Program-made: the position numbers and the translations under genes
Assembly: GCA_964478165.1 (NCBI GenBank)
Contig: CAYZGU010000026.1
Location: forward strand, 1 to 64,000
From: CAYZGU01 sp964478165
Lineage (GTDB): Bacteria > Poribacteria > WGA-4E > JAJDTR01
DNA length: 64,000 nt
Direction: 5' to 3'
Notes under the pieces: model-generated
The model's input: the letters and a program-made list of their open reading frames with translations, nothing else
Databases searched by the model: none
What the model was told of the DNA's origin: nothing
Shown here: positions 37,525 to 47,756 of the stretch, piece after piece
Numbering within the stretch: the stretch's first letter is position 1
How the letters are laid out: each line of letters opens with the position of its first letter

Positions 37525-37553
37525 ATCTTAACAGACACCACAGTGAATGTCAA
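37525..37553 (-). promoter_or_regulatory. Consensus-like sigma70 promoter
   Basis: On the minus strand TTGACA (37548-37553, perfect), a 17-bp spacer and TAAGAT (37525-37530, 4 of 6). Predicted transcription start is near 37518, giving a ~270-nt RNA to the T8 terminator. Confidence 0.65.
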
Positions 37554-38890
37554 GATGTTTTTCCGATGAGCTAACGAACACCAATGTACTCTGTCTGTAC
37601 TGGTGCTATTTGTCCCAAATCAGGTGGGGGGAGGGGGCAGGACAATTTAGAAGAACAACCCCTTTCGCGACACGAAAATCCGAAAATCCAGCACTAAGAC
37701 ACGGCGAACTAATCTATCTATTCCGCCATACATTAGTACCAATAGTCGGGGTTACTAAAATTAACACAATGCAAGCCTAGAACCTCCCTCCATGCTCCAA
37801 GGAATTCACAAATTGGGTCTGAAACCCGTCATCATGGCCTTCTTTGCTGATTTCCAGATTGAATTAATTTCGGATTAGAAGATTGAGGCTTCCAGCTCTT
37901 TTTCAAAAACTATTTCTCACGCTCCGTACACGTCGAAGATTTTTCACCAACATGCTCCAGGAGTTGCTCTTTATCAAAACCTAAAGTATTAAACACCATT
38001 TATCGAACGCTGCACCGCACAAGAGCTAGTCATCGTTGAGTGTATCCTTTCCACCCAAAACACCTTTCGGCGACATCCTGCTCAAAAACAATCACACCCA
38101 GAGAACCAGAAACGACAAAACTCTTTGTCAGCCTCAACTGAGTCCATTCTCTTCCCTTCTTGCCAACAGCGTTAATCTCTATGTGCTCAGCAAGAAATAG
38201 GGGCAAAATCGTTCTGGCCCTACTGACGCCTGCCTAACATCCCGGTGTGGCAGAAAACCAAAAGGGAAATTAGACGCCCTGTTCAATCTTGGCAGCGACA
38301 GTCTCTTGGCACCTTACAATGCGGACACAGCGCTGACTGACGTCCGACATTGATAAAACTTGAGGCATAACGACCAGCAAGGTGGCTATGCAAAAACCAG
38401 GAACGCAGATTTTACATATCTCATTACTAGTGCCCTTGATTCAAGCCAGAGAACCGTTGCACACCACAGGCGCCGATTTTACAGGGCCACATGCGTCAGA
38501 TAGTGGTATTCAGTTCTCACGCTCCATTTTGCTTTAGCGCTTAGGTTCCTCCGCACATCTCCTTTCGGAACAGCTTGGATTTAAACCGACCGTTTGGTTC
38601 GATTAGACTCTTTTCACTTCCCTAGAATCGCTACAACAGAAAACAAAATCGATTTTTCGAGCTAGCGCGAAACTCGCTCTACTTTTCTGAGGGCTTATCA
38701 ATCTTCAGAACGCATTCTGAATCGGAAGCTGAGCTAGAGCTTCCCCACGAGCACGGCCCATCTGCGCTTCTTTCCTTCTCACGCAAGTATACCTATCAGC
38801 TAACTGCAAAACCTGAACAGAGCCCGGGGCCAAGACCACGCTTGACTAAAATCGGAAACCTTTGGGCTGCGTTACCACAGGTTTGATAAA
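37554..38890. other. Long non-coding stretch between ileS leader and the binding-protein gene
   Basis: 1.3 kb without a supported gene. It holds a G-rich tract at 37621-37641 (runs of six and five G) and a 7-bp-arm hairpin at 38724-38744 (GGAAGCT/AGCTTCC), about 150 bp after the end of the minus-strand binding-protein gene. No remnant was recognised. Confidence 0.5.
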
Positions 38891-40471
38891 TTATCGATCT
38901 AGCCAGATTCGGCGAAAATACTTCCAGGTCGTGGGATGAAGCTTAAGATTCTTAACCTTGCGGTTGATAACAACAACCTGCTTAGAATGAGCAATAGGGA
39001 CCCAAGGAGCATCGTCGTGGAAAATTCTTTGAGCTTTCTTGTACAACGGAATTCGCTCTTCCTGATTGTTTATTGACCTGGCATGGTCGAGCACCTCTTG
39101 CATTGCATTACTTCTATAGAAAGCGATATTACCGGCAGGCTTCTCTGCGGCCGATTTGCTCAGAAGGTAATAGAAAAAGTTATCGGGATCCCCCAGATCG
39201 GCTGACCATCCTAGCATTGCCAGGTCGTGTTGACCATTTTTTGTTTTTTCGAGATAGGTCCCCCACTCGAATGTGACGATTTTCGCTTGAATTTGGACAC
39301 GGCGAAGATCTGATTGAATAACTTCGGCAAGGGCTCGACCATCAGGAATATAAGGACGCGGCACCGGCAGAGCCCATAGCGTTGTCGCGAATCCATTGGG
39401 AAACCCGGCTTCCGTGAGCAACTGTTTAGACCTGTTCGGATCGTAGCTGTAATCCTTGATAGCGTGGTCGTATCCCCACATAGTAGGAGGAATCGGGTTT
39501 TTAGCTGGTATACCCAGCCCTTGATACAGATGCTCGACTATTGCAGCCTTGTTAATAGCATGGTTTATTGCGCGGCGCACTTTTACATTATTGAACGGTT
39601 CTTTTTCCATGTTCATTGCAATGTAACCCACATTCATACCTGGTTGGTCAACGACTTCAAGATTAGGATCTTCGCGAATCTGCTGGAGATCGTCAGGGTT
39701 GGGAAACTCCATGGCATGGATGCTTCCGTTTTGCAGTTCAATCAACCGTACGGAATTGTCTGGAATCGATCGAAAAATGAGCCGATTTATGAGTGGACGA
39801 TCTCCCCAATAATCCTTGTTGGCTTCTAGAACGATTTTATCGTTTCGATTCCACCGTGCAAATCTGAATGCCCCAGTGCCAATTGGATGGTTTGTGAAAT
39901 TCCCCCTCATGTTTTTTAGTGCCGTCGGACTGACAATAGAAAATGGGGTCATCGCGAGCGTGTAGATGAAAGGTGCAAAACGAGTATTAAGAATAATCTG
40001 GACAGTATGTTGATTCAAGGCTACAATCCGATTCACTATCCTCGCTAAGCCCGTGTCTGACCAGTAGATGTAAGAACCGCCTATATTGTGAAAGGGATGA
40101 GTCGATTCATGTTGACGATTCAACGAGAAAATGACCGCTTCTGCATTGAAAGCTGTTCCGTCGTGGAATTTCACCCCTTTACGGAGATAGAAGGTCCAGG
40201 TGAGACCATCATCGGACGATACCCACGATGTAGCGAGAGCCGGTTCAATCTCTGTGCTTTGGTCCTTATACTGCACCAGTGTATCGTAGATATTCTCGCA
40301 AACTTTGAAGGATTCACCATCTTCCTCATGAGCTGGGTCGAGTCCAACAGAATCGCCACCACGACCAAAAATCAATGTGCCTCCAATTAATGGCACTTCA
40401 CTCAAAAGAGGTGCCGGAGGTATCGAGATAAGTAAGAGTGTAACTACCAATACTCGTCGATATACATTCAT
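38891..40471 (-). CDS. Peptide/dipeptide-type ABC transporter substrate-binding protein (SBP_bac_5)
   Basis: 526 aa with an N-terminal signal peptide (about 1-25, LVVTLLLISIPPAPLLSE). Family text: GGTLIFGRGGDSVGLDPAH, YDTLVQY, ALATSW, WTFYLRKGVKFHDGTAF, HPIGTGAFRF, RLIFRSIPDN, GYIAMNMEKEPFNNVKVRRA and GWSADLGDPDNFF, as in DppA/OppA. It should capture peptides or similar ligands in the periplasm. The permease and ATPase genes are absent on both sides. AAGGAG 8 nt before the ATG supports the start. Confidence 0.93.
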   Translation of the reverse strand: MNVYRRVLVVTLLLISIPPAPLLSEVPLIGGTLIFGRGGDSVGLDPAHEEDGESFKVCENIYDTLVQYKDQSTEIEPALATSWVSSDDGLTWTFYLRKGVKFHDGTAFNAEAVIFSLNRQHESTHPFHNIGGSYIYWSDTGLARIVNRIVALNQHTVQIILNTRFAPFIYTLAMTPFSIVSPTALKNMRGNFTNHPIGTGAFRFARWNRNDKIVLEANKDYWGDRPLINRLIFRSIPDNSVRLIELQNGSIHAMEFPNPDDLQQIREDPNLEVVDQPGMNVGYIAMNMEKEPFNNVKVRRAINHAINKAAIVEHLYQGLGIPAKNPIPPTMWGYDHAIKDYSYDPNRSKQLLTEAGFPNGFATTLWALPVPRPYIPDGRALAEVIQSDLRRVQIQAKIVTFEWGTYLEKTKNGQHDLAMLGWSADLGDPDNFFYYLLSKSAAEKPAGNIAFYRSNAMQEVLDHARSINNQEERIPLYKKAQRIFHDDAPWVPIAHSKQVVVINRKVKNLKLHPTTWKYFRRIWLDR

Positions 40472-41900
40472 TCAAAGTCTCCTTGAAAAACGGACGTCCA
40501 CAGGCGCCGCAGATACGACGACGCAGATTCGTCTTGGTTATTAGATTTTTGAAATGTTTTCGATGATTTAGCTCTGGTCGCTATGTACACAAAAACACTT
40601 TTTCACAACACTCCACAAAGTGTCAACCAAACACTCAGGTCACAGCAACAAAAATGGAATCGTTCTTTGACATGGATTCAATAAGACACGCCGAATTCGC
40701 ACATTCCGGAAACTCCTAATCACGACTTACGTCACGGATACCAATTTCTTGCAACATGTAATCACTCCAAAATCGTACATTCTAATACCATTGTAAATCT
40801 GAGATAGTTCTTTTCCAAATAAGCGTATTGAAAATCAACTAAATGAGACAAATGACATCAAGCGAATATTTCCTTAGCCACATCACCATCGAACTCGATT
40901 TACCACTACAAAAGATAAGGGTTGGGTTTGAATGTTGGGGTTTTTGTCAAAAAAAGGGAATGCAGCCACAGAGCGCCGCTTGAGAGATGATGACACAGTG
41001 TTTTCAAAAAATTGAGAAGAGGCCTAGAAACGATTCAAGAGGCTACACTATGGCTATAAACCTTGATAGATCCCAATCTCAACAAGGCGAGTGTTACACC
41101 CGAAACAATTGCATGGGAATAAAGACCGTACCGCTTATGTAGACCAAATCCTGACAATATGTTACTTACACTTTCGCTAATCAGAATATTGCATCCCGAT
41201 TACACCACACGCTCGATTCTTTTTTTGACGCCCTCCAGTATTCGCCAGGTCGATCGGCACGAAGATAAGTAATGATGTCTGACCGGTCAAATACAGAATC
41301 GCGCGCATGAGGCGCACCAAATAATGCTAACACAATTGTTTTTCGGACTGTTCCAGTCGGACTCAGTACGGGTTTCCGGCCTTCGCGGCATTAGTACATA
41401 GCTATTACTATCTCCCATTCTAGATCCACAAATTCGGATTGTTTTAGACGACTGGTTGTGCACACCTGGACTGAGGACACTTGTGCACAACCATTTGAGA
41501 ACACGGACTGAGAGATCTTGAAAGCCAATCACGTCACTATTCGACAGAAATGTTTGGCGACCTGGGAGAGAACCAATGGATCATCGAATTGGCGTGAGAA
41601 ACTATGAAGAACACCAAATCATTCCATTCCTCCGACTGGGAGCTCAATGGCACCACTACGCCGGAAACTCACAATCACGGTTCATCACAACCCAGCTCAA
41701 TTCCAATCGCGCAGAACCTTGTCACAGAAGCTCAATAGAGCATCCGAAAGCCGTCGACAAATCGTTATCATCTCCATCGGTGTGCATGTTTTTCCCCATG
41801 CCGATGCACATAGAGCGTTGTTCAGCATCTTGGAATGCGCAACACACAGATTCTAAAAGCAGTTTAATATCCTTGAATCGTTGAGCAATCTCTACACAAC
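40472..41900. other. Long non-coding stretch
   Basis: 1.4 kb without a supported gene. A 7-bp-arm hairpin (40595-40623) lies in the region upstream of the binding-protein gene, and a perfect 12-bp-arm hairpin lies at 41453-41493. Short ORFs show no family features. Confidence 0.5.
41453..41493. repeat. Intergenic hairpin, perfect 12-bp arms
   Basis: TGGTTGTGCACA (41453-41464) and TGTGCACAACCA (41482-41493) flank a 17-nt loop. The position is about 400 bp downstream of the NHL gene on the minus strand. No U-tract follows. Confidence 0.75.
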
Positions 41901-42785
41901 TCACAGACGCGCAAACTTCTGGAGCCGTTCACCCCGGCCTTCTCCACCAATCTCCGCCACATAGATGCTGCCCTCATCATCCACACATATCCCGTGAGGC
42001 GCTTCCAGAACGCCACCTTCGGATCCCGCGAACCGACTCAGCAATTCACCTTCCGACGACCACACACTGACGCGACCCATTCCGCCTTGCTCGACCACGT
42101 AAACGGTGTTGTCATCTGTTACCCATACATCTCCAGGCGCAATCACATCAGTCCAGGTCTCCATATGTTTTCCATCCGGGTCAAAGATTTGAATGCGGTC
42201 ATTTTCGCGATCGCAAACAAGAACTCGGCCTGTCTTATCACATCCGATGTTGTGGACCACAGAGAACTGTCCAGGACCGTTTCCTGCTTCACCCCACGTT
42301 GTCACGTGTTCACCAATGCTAGAATACTTGTGAACGCATCGATTGCCATAACCATCGGAGACATAAATGCAACCATCAGGACCAATAGCGACGCCAGTAG
42401 GCATGTTAAATTCACGTTGGTAGTACGTTACACCGGAAACACCAGGCCGGCCCCATTGACGCTGCATGTCACCAAGTAGTGTATAACGACGCACGACGTG
42501 CTGCCAAGCATCCGTGAGATAGACTTCGTCGTCAGGACCAATGAAGATTCCATGTGATTGGCTGACCAAATGTGGCGAAATCCCGAACTCCCCATAGCCC
42601 CATGAGGTGACAAAGTTTCCGTCCTTGTCGAAAATAATCACCGGATGTTTACCACGGGTAAATGCAAATATCCTCCCTTTGGAATCAATTGCGGCATCCG
42701 AAACCATTGAGAAACTCCACCCTTCTGGAAGCTTCGCCCATCCTTCCACCAACTCGTACTTATAATCTCCTTCACCTAAAGCCAC
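41901..42785 (-). CDS. NHL-repeat six-bladed beta-propeller protein
   Basis: 294 aa from the GTG at 42785, which has AAGGGGG 6 nt upstream; the ORF extends to a TTG at 42803. NHL blades are clear: GISPHLVSQSHGIFIGPDDE, FNMPTGVAIGPDGCIYVSD, GPGQFSVVHNIGCDKTGRVL and APHGICVDDEGSIYVAE. The layout resembles peptidyl-alpha-hydroxyglycine lyase-type and virginiamycin-lyase-type propellers, but catalytic residues cannot be assigned. No signal peptide is evident, so it may be cytoplasmic. It stands alone between non-coding regions. Confidence 0.85.
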   Translation of the reverse strand: MALGEGDYKYELVEGWAKLPEGWSFSMVSDAAIDSKGRIFAFTRGKHPVIIFDKDGNFVTSWGYGEFGISPHLVSQSHGIFIGPDDEVYLTDAWQHVVRRYTLLGDMQRQWGRPGVSGVTYYQREFNMPTGVAIGPDGCIYVSDGYGNRCVHKYSSIGEHVTTWGEAGNGPGQFSVVHNIGCDKTGRVLVCDRENDRIQIFDPDGKHMETWTDVIAPGDVWVTDDNTVYVVEQGGMGRVSVWSSEGELLSRFAGSEGGVLEAPHGICVDDEGSIYVAEIGGEGRGERLQKFARL

Positions 42786-42961
42786 ACGGCACCCCCTTAT
42801 CAAGATCTGATTTTAAAGCAATCAAGGTCTACAAAGCACAACAGATAGCATATAGAACAAGATTGTTTGGTTCGGAAGAAACATCAGGAAATTCTCAAGA
42901 TTAGCATCACAGAAAACATGGCCGAGCACATTTTCACCACCAGCCAGTAGACTGAATCCAG

Positions 42962-43005
42962 TGATACACAAAGATTGGTCCAAACATAGCCACAACAGTG
43001 TATCA
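42962..43005. repeat. Intergenic inverted repeat, 8-bp arms
   Basis: TGATACAC (42962-42969) and GTGTATCA (42998-43005) are separated by 28 nt, in the 330-bp gap between the MlrC-like remnant and the NHL gene. Confidence 0.4.
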
Positions 43006-43114
43006 GTGACTTCCTTTGGTTAGGCCATCCTCACCTTTGAATGGGCAAGCGAACTGTTTGCAGCCATGGACTCCCGACGATTGGGCTTAAGTTTCTATAT
43101 CCTGGAATTCCAGT

Positions 43115-43596
43115 CTACGGGATCGTCAAATCGATACATCGGCGCGGCAGATGAACCCAATTGGAATTCTGTAAATTCGATATGGTCGATACTTGCCTAT
43201 TCGCGCGAATCACTTCCGCGAGATACGGTTCGAAAGCTTTGCAGTTGCTTCCAGATTTGAGAACCAACAGTTTCGCAACCGAGACGTTCTCGGACAGCAG
43301 CCAGCAAATGCCCACCACATCAGGAACACCCTCTGTCCCGGCAGCACCGTGCAATCCAACGAACACTGCATCTATTGGCTTAACGGATTTCAAACCCTCA
43401 AGAAGTTTCGCCTCGAAGCAGTCCAGCGTACCCAACGTAATTGGACGATTGGCACCCGTCCAAGCGCTTCTCAAGGAGAACATCTCCTTCGAGTAGTCCG
43501 TAGTGCCTAAATGTCTCAATCGTCGCTTTAACAGTGTGGAACTGTTGGTTGCCTGATCGAGCTCAGTAATCGCAATTCTCAGTTTCCCATTCTTTT
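43115..43596 (-). pseudogene. Truncated remnant of an MlrC-type (M81, microcystinase C family) protein
   Basis: From about 43590 the minus strand reads LRIAITELDQATNSSTLLKR, the family N-terminus (hRIAIgEl-Q-TNsfSp). It continues with ITLGTLDCFEAKLLEGLKSV, then PIDAVFVGLHGAAGTEGVPD. The following metal-binding LDLHAN region is missing and the frame ends in unrelated text at 43115. Only about a third of the normal ~500 aa remains. It lies directly downstream of ppc on the same strand; the open frame even runs back into the ppc stop. Confidence 0.75.
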
Positions 43597-43667
43597 CCTG
43601 TCCTGGCGACGAACACATCCGCCTAACTCGCAGAGACTTTTGTGGCACACAGATAGGAAGACGCGCG

Positions 43668-46433
43668 TTATCCTGTACTATGCATCGCAGCAGCAATCCC
43701 GTTTATCGCTAGAAACATCGATTGGCGCAGCTTCGCCTCATCTTCAGGTACGTCTCTCCATCGTCTAAGCAACTCCGTCTGCAGCAAGTTGAGCACATCA
43801 GTGTACGGATTCCGAAGTTTGATAGACTTCTGAATCACGGGATTGTTGTCCAATAATTCCGACTGTCCCGTGATTTGTAGAATCGCGCCTTGAGCAAGCT
43901 CAAAATCCTCTCGTATCTGCTGATGGAACCCGCCTTCCGATAGCGCGGCGTAGCGCTCGGCAATCTCCAACCTCGCACGTGCCATTTCCAATTGGGCGTT
44001 GTCAATAACAGACCGAAAAAAAGCCCAATCGTCATAATAGTCACAAAGCAGATCGCCTCCTTTTTCATTGCCATTCATATAAGTGTTTAATGCAGCTCCT
44101 ATCCCGTACCACCCCGGTAGGTTGTATCTTGTCTGAATCCATGAAAAATTCCAAGGAATGGCACGCAGGTCTTCGAATCCGACCTCGGCACCCGTCTTGC
44201 GCGAGGCAGGACGGGAAGCAATCGGCAAATGACTTATCTGTTGAATTGGCGTTACTTTCACGTACCACGACCAAAACTCGCCGTCATTAATCAAACTTCG
44301 GTATGCGTCCATCGATTCCCTAGAAAGCGCCTCCATCATGTTGTCGGCATCCGGTCTCACAGTCTCGCGTCTCGGTTTCAGAGTCTTCAACATGGCATTA
44401 ACTATTTGCTCTAAGTGGCGATGGGCAATAGCTTCTTGCGCATAACGGAAGGAAATTACTTCACCTTGTTCGGTAAAACGGATACGTCCGTTGTAGGTCT
44501 CCGGTGGCATGGCAAAGATTGCTCGGTTCGCCCGACCGCCACCGCGCCCTACGGTTCCACCTCGACCGTGAAACAGCCGCATCTCGATCTTATGCTTCCG
44601 ACAAACACGCGCTAATGCTGCTTGAGCTTCATGCAGAGCCCAGTTTGCCATCCAATAACCACCATCCTTGTTGCTATCAGAGTAACCCAACATAATCTCC
44701 TGGAAATCTCCTCGGACCTTCAGATGTTGGCGATAGATGCGATTCGTGAATAGCAAATCCATCAAGGGCTCTGCGCGCTCAAGATCGTCAATGGTTTCGA
44801 GCAATGGAACTACGTCGATCGCAGTTCGAACCTCATCACCATCATCACAATGCCATAGACCAGCTTCCTTGAGCAAGAGTAACACCTCCAACACATCACT
44901 AACCGAGGCCGTCATACTAATAATGTAACTGCCAATTGACTCTTTATCGTACGCCAAAGCTCCGGAAATTGACTCCATAGTTTCCATCATGAGCTTCGCT
45001 TCGCCACTGAGGAGAGTATTAGGAGGCATCAACGGTCGTCGGTTTCGAAGCTCGCATTCAAGAACTTCAATGCGGCGTCTTTCAGTAAGCTCCAAGTAGT
45101 CATCACAAGTCCCCCCAACTGCCAAGAGTTGGCACACCGCTCCCTCGTGAACCGCACTGTGCTGACGAATATCCAGCGCCGTTAAATGAAATCCAAACGT
45201 CCGAGCACGAATCTTTAGTTCGGTGAGACGAGCGCTTTCTGCAAGCTCTTTCATGTTACTCTCTCGTAGGCACCGTTGCAGCAGTTCTAAATCCTTAACA
45301 AAGCAGTCGCTATTGTATTTATCATTATCAGCCGGGCATTCACCAGCTAGCAGACGTTTTAGCCTTGCCATGATGAAACTGACTTTGACACGATAAGGCT
45401 CATTCACATATGGTCTAATATCTTCCGTCGCCAAAAGTTTTGTCAATGCATCTTCCCTTAGTGAATTTCTTAGTTCATCTGGAATAGCATTGAAACTCGC
45501 GGTAATGCTTAAGTCATGCCATAAACAACGCAATTCATCTAGATATAGCTCTATAATCGTTTGTCGGTTTAATCGCAGAGCATCGCGTGTAACCTCTGCA
45601 GTGACATTGGGGTTACCATCTCGGTCGCCGCCAACCCAAGAACGGAAACGCAAAAACACCGGCAATTCAGGTTCCTTAGAGTAATGTTGTTTGAGGGCTT
45701 GGCGCAAGTCACTATAGAGCTGCGGGACAACACTCCACACTGAAGTACTGAGGAAGTGCAGGGCATACTCAACTTCGTCAACCACAGTTGGGCGTTCGGT
45801 GCGAATTTCATCTGTAGCAAGCAGTAGAGCAATCTGGGAATAAATGTCGCGAATAGTAACATCTCGTTCCGCAGGAAGCAGATCCTGTTCTTGTAATCTT
45901 GCCAGTTGCTCAGCCACTTGCCTTTGCTTATGTACAATGCTCCTTCGACGAACCTCGGTCGGATGGGCTGTGAACGTTGGCTGAATATCCAGGTGCCCAA
46001 TCCAAGCCAGTACACTCTCGAATGAAACCCCGTCGCGCTTCAAGCAATAGACGGCTTCGGAGATCGATTCTACGCGTGGAGCATCAATGGTCGCATTTCT
46101 TTGTCGTTGACGGTTAATTCGTACTATCTCACGCTGCTCCGCCTTGTTGATTAAATGAAAGAAACCGCTGTAGCCACGAAGTAGGCGAACGATCTGGTCT
46201 ACTGACAGCGATTGTATAATGGCTGCAGCCTGGCTCCGACACCCCGATTCGTTAGCAGTATTTGCGTTCTTACACAAGCCGCGGAGCTGTTCAGTTAAGG
46301 CAAGAATTTCATCTCCTGACTGTCGTCTAATAGCGTGTCCAAGCAAGGTCCCCAGCAGATGCACCTGCTCACTCAGCGCCTCCGTAATTCCTGTGCCCTC
46401 AACTTCTATTTCCAATCCTTTCCAACTATCCAC
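43668..46433 (-). CDS. ppc: Phosphoenolpyruvate carboxylase
   Basis: 921 aa, full length, starting at a GTG (an overlapping ATG is out of frame). Carboxylates PEP to oxaloacetate, refilling the TCA cycle. Both catalytic signatures are present: FTAHPTEVRRR with His157, and LGYSDSNKDGGYWMANW with FHGRGGTVGRGGG (about 580-625). The C-terminus INGIAAAMHSTG is typical of the bacterial enzyme. AAGGGG lies about 15 nt upstream of the GTG, a loose spacing. Confidence 0.97.
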   Translation of the reverse strand: MDSWKGLEIEVEGTGITEALSEQVHLLGTLLGHAIRRQSGDEILALTEQLRGLCKNANTANESGCRSQAAAIIQSLSVDQIVRLLRGYSGFFHLINKAEQREIVRINRQRQRNATIDAPRVESISEAVYCLKRDGVSFESVLAWIGHLDIQPTFTAHPTEVRRRSIVHKQRQVAEQLARLQEQDLLPAERDVTIRDIYSQIALLLATDEIRTERPTVVDEVEYALHFLSTSVWSVVPQLYSDLRQALKQHYSKEPELPVFLRFRSWVGGDRDGNPNVTAEVTRDALRLNRQTIIELYLDELRCLWHDLSITASFNAIPDELRNSLREDALTKLLATEDIRPYVNEPYRVKVSFIMARLKRLLAGECPADNDKYNSDCFVKDLELLQRCLRESNMKELAESARLTELKIRARTFGFHLTALDIRQHSAVHEGAVCQLLAVGGTCDDYLELTERRRIEVLECELRNRRPLMPPNTLLSGEAKLMMETMESISGALAYDKESIGSYIISMTASVSDVLEVLLLLKEAGLWHCDDGDEVRTAIDVVPLLETIDDLERAEPLMDLLFTNRIYRQHLKVRGDFQEIMLGYSDSNKDGGYWMANWALHEAQAALARVCRKHKIEMRLFHGRGGTVGRGGGRANRAIFAMPPETYNGRIRFTEQGEVISFRYAQEAIAHRHLEQIVNAMLKTLKPRRETVRPDADNMMEALSRESMDAYRSLINDGEFWSWYVKVTPIQQISHLPIASRPASRKTGAEVGFEDLRAIPWNFSWIQTRYNLPGWYGIGAALNTYMNGNEKGGDLLCDYYDDWAFFRSVIDNAQLEMARARLEIAERYAALSEGGFHQQIREDFELAQGAILQITGQSELLDNNPVIQKSIKLRNPYTDVLNLLQTELLRRWRDVPEDEAKLRQSMFLAINGIAAAMHSTG

Positions 46434-47756
46434 AATATTCCATTACCCCTTCAAGATATGAGGAATCCGCTTAGTCGATTGATATGGACGGATATCCACC
46501 GTTGATTCTTCGCGAAATCTCGACAGGATTCCACAACTGCTTAGCAACCATTCAAAGTTCTTAAGAAGTCGACACCGTTCGGCCCATCTCCGCAATAAGA
46601 ATGGTTAGATTGCGAAAGCTTGGCGATGGGTTTCACGTTTTGGAATTAGACGCAGTTCAATTCCCAGCTTCCCGGAACCGCGATGTGGTAGAGACAGTCG
46701 ATTGTCGAGACTCAACATTCCACTTCGCCTATTATACACGACTTGAAACATAATTCAATACGAATTCTTGTAAGAACCATGATAACAGCATCCGCTTTTC
46801 AGAATAGGCCTATAAATAGAGAAGTTAAGGAACCCACATCCTTAATGGTTTCTAGAACCTTAAAGGCTAAGGGATCAGAGAAAATGAAGTCGTACCCAAT
46901 CTTCCACACCAAGGAAGATTCAGGACATGCCAAAACGACTAGCCAAACGTCCCAAGATACCTGTTACGATCGAAAACTCTTAGGCTATATGCTTCAGAGG
47001 CCAAGCAAATGGAAAAAGCCAGTCAATCAACCCAACGCCTCGTTGATTATTATACACGCGTCCCACACGGCTTTCACTCATTTGCTACGTGCGAACAGAC
47101 ATCCGCTGGTAAAATTCCTGAAGAACGAATATTCAGGACAGCCATTTGACCATCCACGCCATGAGACAACGCCGCTTCTGAAGGTCGACTCGGAAGCGGC
47201 GTACATGAGACGTGGAGTGCCAGCCACTGTACCAGAGGCAAACACTTACATCCGTAATCCCTCCCACCGTTGGTTAAAAACTCGTAGGAATCTGCAGTAC
47301 TCAGCCACAACGCGCAAACGTTCGCTGTCGCATTCAGAATTTCTCCCATTATTGATGATAATGCTGTAAAAAAGAGATCGAACGCCATTTGAGTTCTGGA
47401 CATTCTAATCCCACCGGCCCAGCCACGCAATCGCTGGGCAGAAGATCCAAATACGGCCAATCACTTCACGCGCCTGATCCGACATGTGTAATCCCAAGTG
47501 AAAGCACGCGCAGATAAGCCGGAACTCAACGAACGAAAATCAGGCAATTCGTACAGGAACCATCTGGATTCCATGTAATTCAATTTCGCCGCTGTACCCG
47601 CAATCCTAACCACATGCCACAGTGCTTTCCGAATTAATTTCTTCGAGCAAAATGAAACCCTGATATGTTATAATTACAAGTCCGTGTTAAGGTTGGAGCG
47701 GGCTCGAGGCTCGCAATCCGCCAGAGAGCAAACGGAGAAAGGTAAAAATCATTGCC
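46434..47756. other. Divergent intergenic region between ppc and polyprenyl synthase
   Basis: 1.3 kb. A 208-codon plus-strand ORF (46743-47369) and a 128-codon minus-strand ORF (47074-47460) overlap each other, show no domain features and read like non-coding sequence. A hairpin lies at 47170-47201 (listed). Confidence 0.45.
47170..47201 (+). repeat. Intergenic hairpin, perfect 9-bp arms
   Basis: CGCCGCTTC (47170-47178) and GAAGCGGCG (47193-47201). On the plus strand the stem extends inward through one U-G and two Watson-Crick pairs and outward by one A-U. Outer CCACG/CGTGG segments could add a second helix. Confidence 0.65.

Noticed and set aside
36906..37574. 222-codon plus-strand ORF across the ileS start
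   Set aside because: It is antisense to the ileS coding region and to the promoter/terminator unit, and the product has no recognisable feature.
46743..47369. 208-codon plus-strand ORF in the ppc / polyprenyl synthase gap
   Set aside because: No ribosome site, no domain pattern, composition like surrounding DNA, and a hairpin lies inside it. An overlapping 128-codon minus-strand ORF is equally featureless.
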